From contig WJKO01000498.1 of the NCBI GenBank assembly GCA_014729055.1, positions 1-9,701 on the forward strand: a DNA stretch of 9,701 bases, written 5' to 3'. This document shows, in pieces, positions 8,384-9,701 of the stretch. A program made the translations under genes and the position numbers. Each line of letters begins with the position of its first letter. Position 1 is the first letter of the stretch. Under the pieces are notes generated by a model. The model did no database searches, had not been told where the DNA came from, and saw nothing but the letters and a program-made list of their open reading frames with translations. This stretch comes from Promethearchaeota archaeon (GTDB lineage: Archaea; Asgardarchaeota; Lokiarchaeia; Sigyniarchaeales; Promethearchaeaceae).

Positions 8384-8704
8384 TTACTTTTTTCCTCCTA
8401 AACTAAAATTTGAAAATAATTTTGAATAATTCGGTAAATCCGTAGCTTGCATAATTGACTTGGATAGTGCTGTTAATGCATCGGCGTTAAATCTACCTCG
8501 TTTAATAATTTTTTCGTAATTTGCTAATTCTTTCTGTATTGATTCAATCACATTCTTTTTTTCTACCATCTGAGTTTTAATATCACGTATTTCAGCATTC
8601 AGTTCTTTGATTTCACCTTCAATACTGCTTATTTGTGCTTCAAATTGAGCAGATTTCTCCCGATGTTTTTCGATATCCTCGATTTTTTTATTAATATGGT
8701 CGTT
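8384..8704 (-). CDS. Gene B, second part: coiled-coil continuation after the in-frame TAG
   Basis: This has 106 codons in the same frame as the preceding part, ending in TAA at 8384-8386. A conventional call would start at the ATG at 8567-8569 and give 61 residues, but that Met lies in the middle of an uninterrupted heptad ladder. In joined numbering, core residues are Phe169, Ile173, Ile176, Ile180, Leu183, Ile187, Ile190, Met194, Ile201, Ile204, Leu208, Tyr211 and Ile215, spaced by 3 and 4 (position 197 is Lys). The 45 codons before the ATG are thus plainly coding. Between TAG and the ATG there is no ATG, GTG or TTG, and neither place has a GGAGG-type site, unlike most neighbours. It is best read as the C-terminal half of gene B. 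The tail SLGGKK overlaps the ribosome binding site of gene C. No signal peptide or membrane helix; function unknown. Confidence 0.7.
   Translation of the reverse strand, partial: NDHINKKIEDIEKHREKSAQFEAQISSIEGEIKELNAEIRDIKTQMVEKKNVIESIQKELANYEKIIKRGRFNADALTALSKSIMQATDLPNYSKLFSNFSLGGKK
8393..8399 (-). promoter_or_regulatory. Ribosome binding site for gene C
   Basis: AGGAGGA on the minus strand, 10 bases before the ATG at 8382. It lies within the final codons of gene B and encodes the Gly-Gly of its SLGGKK tail. Only one base separates the stop of B from the start of C. Confidence 0.8.
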
Positions 8705-8707
8705 CTA
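8705..8707 (-). other. In-frame TAG codon inside gene B, candidate readthrough or pyrrolysine site
   Basis: The codon context on the minus strand is CAC AAA CTA TAG AAC GAC. The frame is open on both sides (147 codons before, 106 after) and the helix pattern continues across it. The seven other stops in the window are five TAA and two TGA, with no TAG. That agrees with TAG being used as sense, or at least avoided as a stop, although seven is few. I see no convincing hairpin just downstream. Nonsense mutation or base-call error remain possible. Confidence 0.55.
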
Positions 8708-9148
8708 TAGTTTGTGCTGTATTTCAAGGTTCACTTCTTTGGACTTTTTTTTCGTATGAGTGTCGGTCAAACGTTTAAATAACTGGGAATAAGCCCTATA
8801 CTCGTCAAGAATGGGGTTGTCCAAGGATGCTAAGTCTTTTATTTGGGTTTGATCTCGGATATATGTCTCGATCTTGTTTTTCAACGGACTCAGCCGTTTT
8901 ATAGTTGTTTGTAAGGGCGAATCGTTGGAAATGAATTTCTGGCGTTCCGCTTTTACGTTAAGCAAATATAATTGTTTATTATAGTCGGCAAGCCTCTGAC
9001 ATTTTAATTCTGAAAATGTATGATTTGCAAGAGTTTGAATGTATAATGCGAGTTCTGATGTTCCGAGCTTGGAAAAATCAGGATTGGCACTTAATAGGTC
9101 CGTAATATCCTGATATAATGCCTCATATTCATTGTAACGTCCATTCAT
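8705..9148 (-). CDS. Gene B, first part: helical protein ending at an in-frame TAG
   Basis: A soluble, mostly helical protein of 147 codons before the TAG at 8705-8707; I recognise no family. The start is well supported: ATG in a 4-base overlap with gene A and a strong AGGAGGA upstream. There is no signal peptide or membrane helix. The C-terminal part is charged and lysine-rich (KKKSKEV near residue 135). From residue 113 to the TAG, and on to about position 177 of the joined frame, there is no proline or glycine, as expected for one long helix passing through the TAG codon. The sequence after TAG, in the same frame, is a clear coiled coil. I therefore think this is the N-terminal part of a single protein of about 254 residues. 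The alternative is a truncated 147-residue protein, from a real stop, a recent nonsense mutation or a sequence error. Confidence 0.75.
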   Translation of the reverse strand: MNGRYNEYEALYQDITDLLSANPDFSKLGTSELALYIQTLANHTFSELKCQRLADYNKQLYLLNVKAERQKFISNDSPLQTTIKRLSPLKNKIETYIRDQTQIKDLASLDNPILDEYRAYSQLFKRLTDTHTKKKSKEVNLEIQHKL

Positions 9149-9701
9149 CGGAACTTTCCTCCTACCGTATCATAAAACACGTCTCTTCCGAGCAGCACTT
9201 TGTGCCCTTCAATTTTATCAGAAAGGTCATGCATTACCGCAAAATTGCCTTTATTTCTCTTTTTTTGCGTTCGATATTTCAATTCAATTTCCGGAAGCGT
9301 TTTTGCCACTCCGGTAATTCCCGAGATATTGATAAATGAGGATTTTTTTAGGTCTTGATGGTGGGGTATCGAAGCATCTATGATGGATATCGGCGATCCT
9401 GTGTCTAAAAATCCACCAAACTTCTGCTTGCCAATCTTGGTGTCCAATTCAATTGGCCAGATAATTGGGTTTCTTTTCCTTTCTTCACTAATAGAAACGT
9501 TAATGAATGTCTCTCCCTTTATTATCTCGTCAAGCCCTAAACTTCCTGCCCTATCGTTGCATTCTCGAATTTTTGACTTTACTTCTGCAAAATCGAGTTT
9601 TCCTCCTTTTTTTAATATCTCATTAAATTCAGAGATGCTGTCCTTGAGCATCTTAACCATTTTTTGCAGCCCTTCCTTAAATGCATTTGCTTGATTAATG
9701 A
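9145..9701 (-). CDS. Gene A: retropepsin-like (clan AA) aspartic protease, 5' end beyond the window
   Basis: Probable aspartic peptidase of the retropepsin type, which works as a homodimer with one catalytic Asp per subunit. Numbered from the Met at 9660, the hydrophobic-D-T-G-S motif (LDTGSPISII) is at residues 85-94, with Asp86 the catalytic residue. The second hallmark, LLGRD, is at 156-160. The region from about 65 to 171 (roughly 105 residues) fits one retropepsin subunit. Residues 1-60 are helical and charged. The frame stays open upstream of 9660 to the window edge and continues the amphipathic helix (INQANAFKEGLQK), with no in-frame ATG, GTG or TTG in that stretch, so Met 9660 may be internal. 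No signal peptide or membrane segment is seen, so it is probably cytoplasmic. The stop is TGA at 9145-9147, overlapping the ATG of gene B by 4 bases. Substrate unknown. The family call is fairly sure from the paired motifs; activity is inferred. Confidence 0.8.
   Translation of the reverse strand, partial: INQANAFKEGLQKMVKMLKDSISEFNEILKKGGKLDFAEVKSKIRECNDRAGSLGLDEIIKGETFINVSISEERKRNPIIWPIELDTKIGKQKFGGFLDTGSPISIIDASIPHHQDLKKSSFINISGITGVAKTLPEIELKYRTQKKRNKGNFAVMHDLSDKIEGHKVLLGRDVFYDTVGGKFR
9157..9163 (-). promoter_or_regulatory. Ribosome binding site for gene B
   Basis: AGGAGGA on the minus strand, 8 bases before the ATG at 9148. It lies inside the last codons of gene A, where it encodes the Gly-Gly of its C-terminal GGKFR. 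The start sits in an ATGA overlap, so A and B are likely translationally coupled. Confidence 0.85.

Noticed and set aside
8384..8569. A separate 61-residue gene starting at the ATG at 8569.
   Set aside because: The heptad ladder continues unbroken upstream of this Met to near the TAG, and no GGAGG-type site precedes it, so it is not a convincing independent start.
9145..9660. Gene A starting at the Met at 9660.
   Set aside because: The frame is open to the window edge with a protein-like helical sequence, and the GGAAGG upstream sits 12 to 13 bases away. The start cannot be fixed from this window.
11..9694. Several plus-strand open frames of 60 to 104 codons.
   Set aside because: All lie antisense to strongly coding minus-strand genes, lack ribosome sites and have no recognisable protein pattern.
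1..9701. CRISPR array, tRNA, rRNA or transposon.
   Set aside because: No regularly spaced repeats, cloverleaf, conserved RNA segment, inverted terminal repeats or transposase were seen.

Overview
The window is AT-rich and compact. All of it is coding on the minus strand apart from gaps of about 30 bases or less. There are eight genes read from high to low coordinates, called A to H here. Most junctions overlap by a few bases or are separated by about 10 bases, and most starts have a clear GGAGG-type ribosome binding site. I see no terminator, tRNA, rRNA, CRISPR array, insertion sequence or genuine plus-strand gene. The best reading is the interior of one long operon, with the first gene (A) and last gene (H) running off the window.

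The organism is most likely an archaeon, and an Asgard-type (Lokiarchaeia-like) one is my leading guess. This rests on family style: large surface proteins with tandem Ig-like modules joined by K-D-x-x-x-P linkers and a W-D-E-L-E-D-G motif, a NosD-like beta-helix protein, single C-terminal membrane anchors with short basic tails, and many N-x-S/T sequons. It is an inference and no marker gene is present.

Layout in transcription order: A (9145-9701, open at the right edge), a retropepsin-like aspartic protease with DTG and LLGRD motifs. B (8384-9148), a helical coiled-coil protein whose single reading frame is interrupted by one TAG at 8705-8707. C (7261-8382), an exported protein with one C-terminal membrane anchor. 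D (3923-7261), a 1112-residue exported protein with about seven Ig-like modules and a C-terminal anchor. E (2150-3910), a NosD-like beta-helix followed by Ig-like modules and an anchor. F (1453-2160), a three-helix membrane protein with a coiled-coil loop. G (616-1419) and H (1-585, open at the left edge), soluble proteins I do not recognise.

Together this looks like a cell-surface system: three type I membrane proteins (C, D, E), a polytopic partner (F) and soluble proteins (A, B, G, H) made from one transcript. The function is unknown. The most notable features are the in-frame TAG in B, with clear coding sequence on both sides and no other gene in the window ending in TAG, and the retropepsin-like protease at the head of a surface-protein operon.
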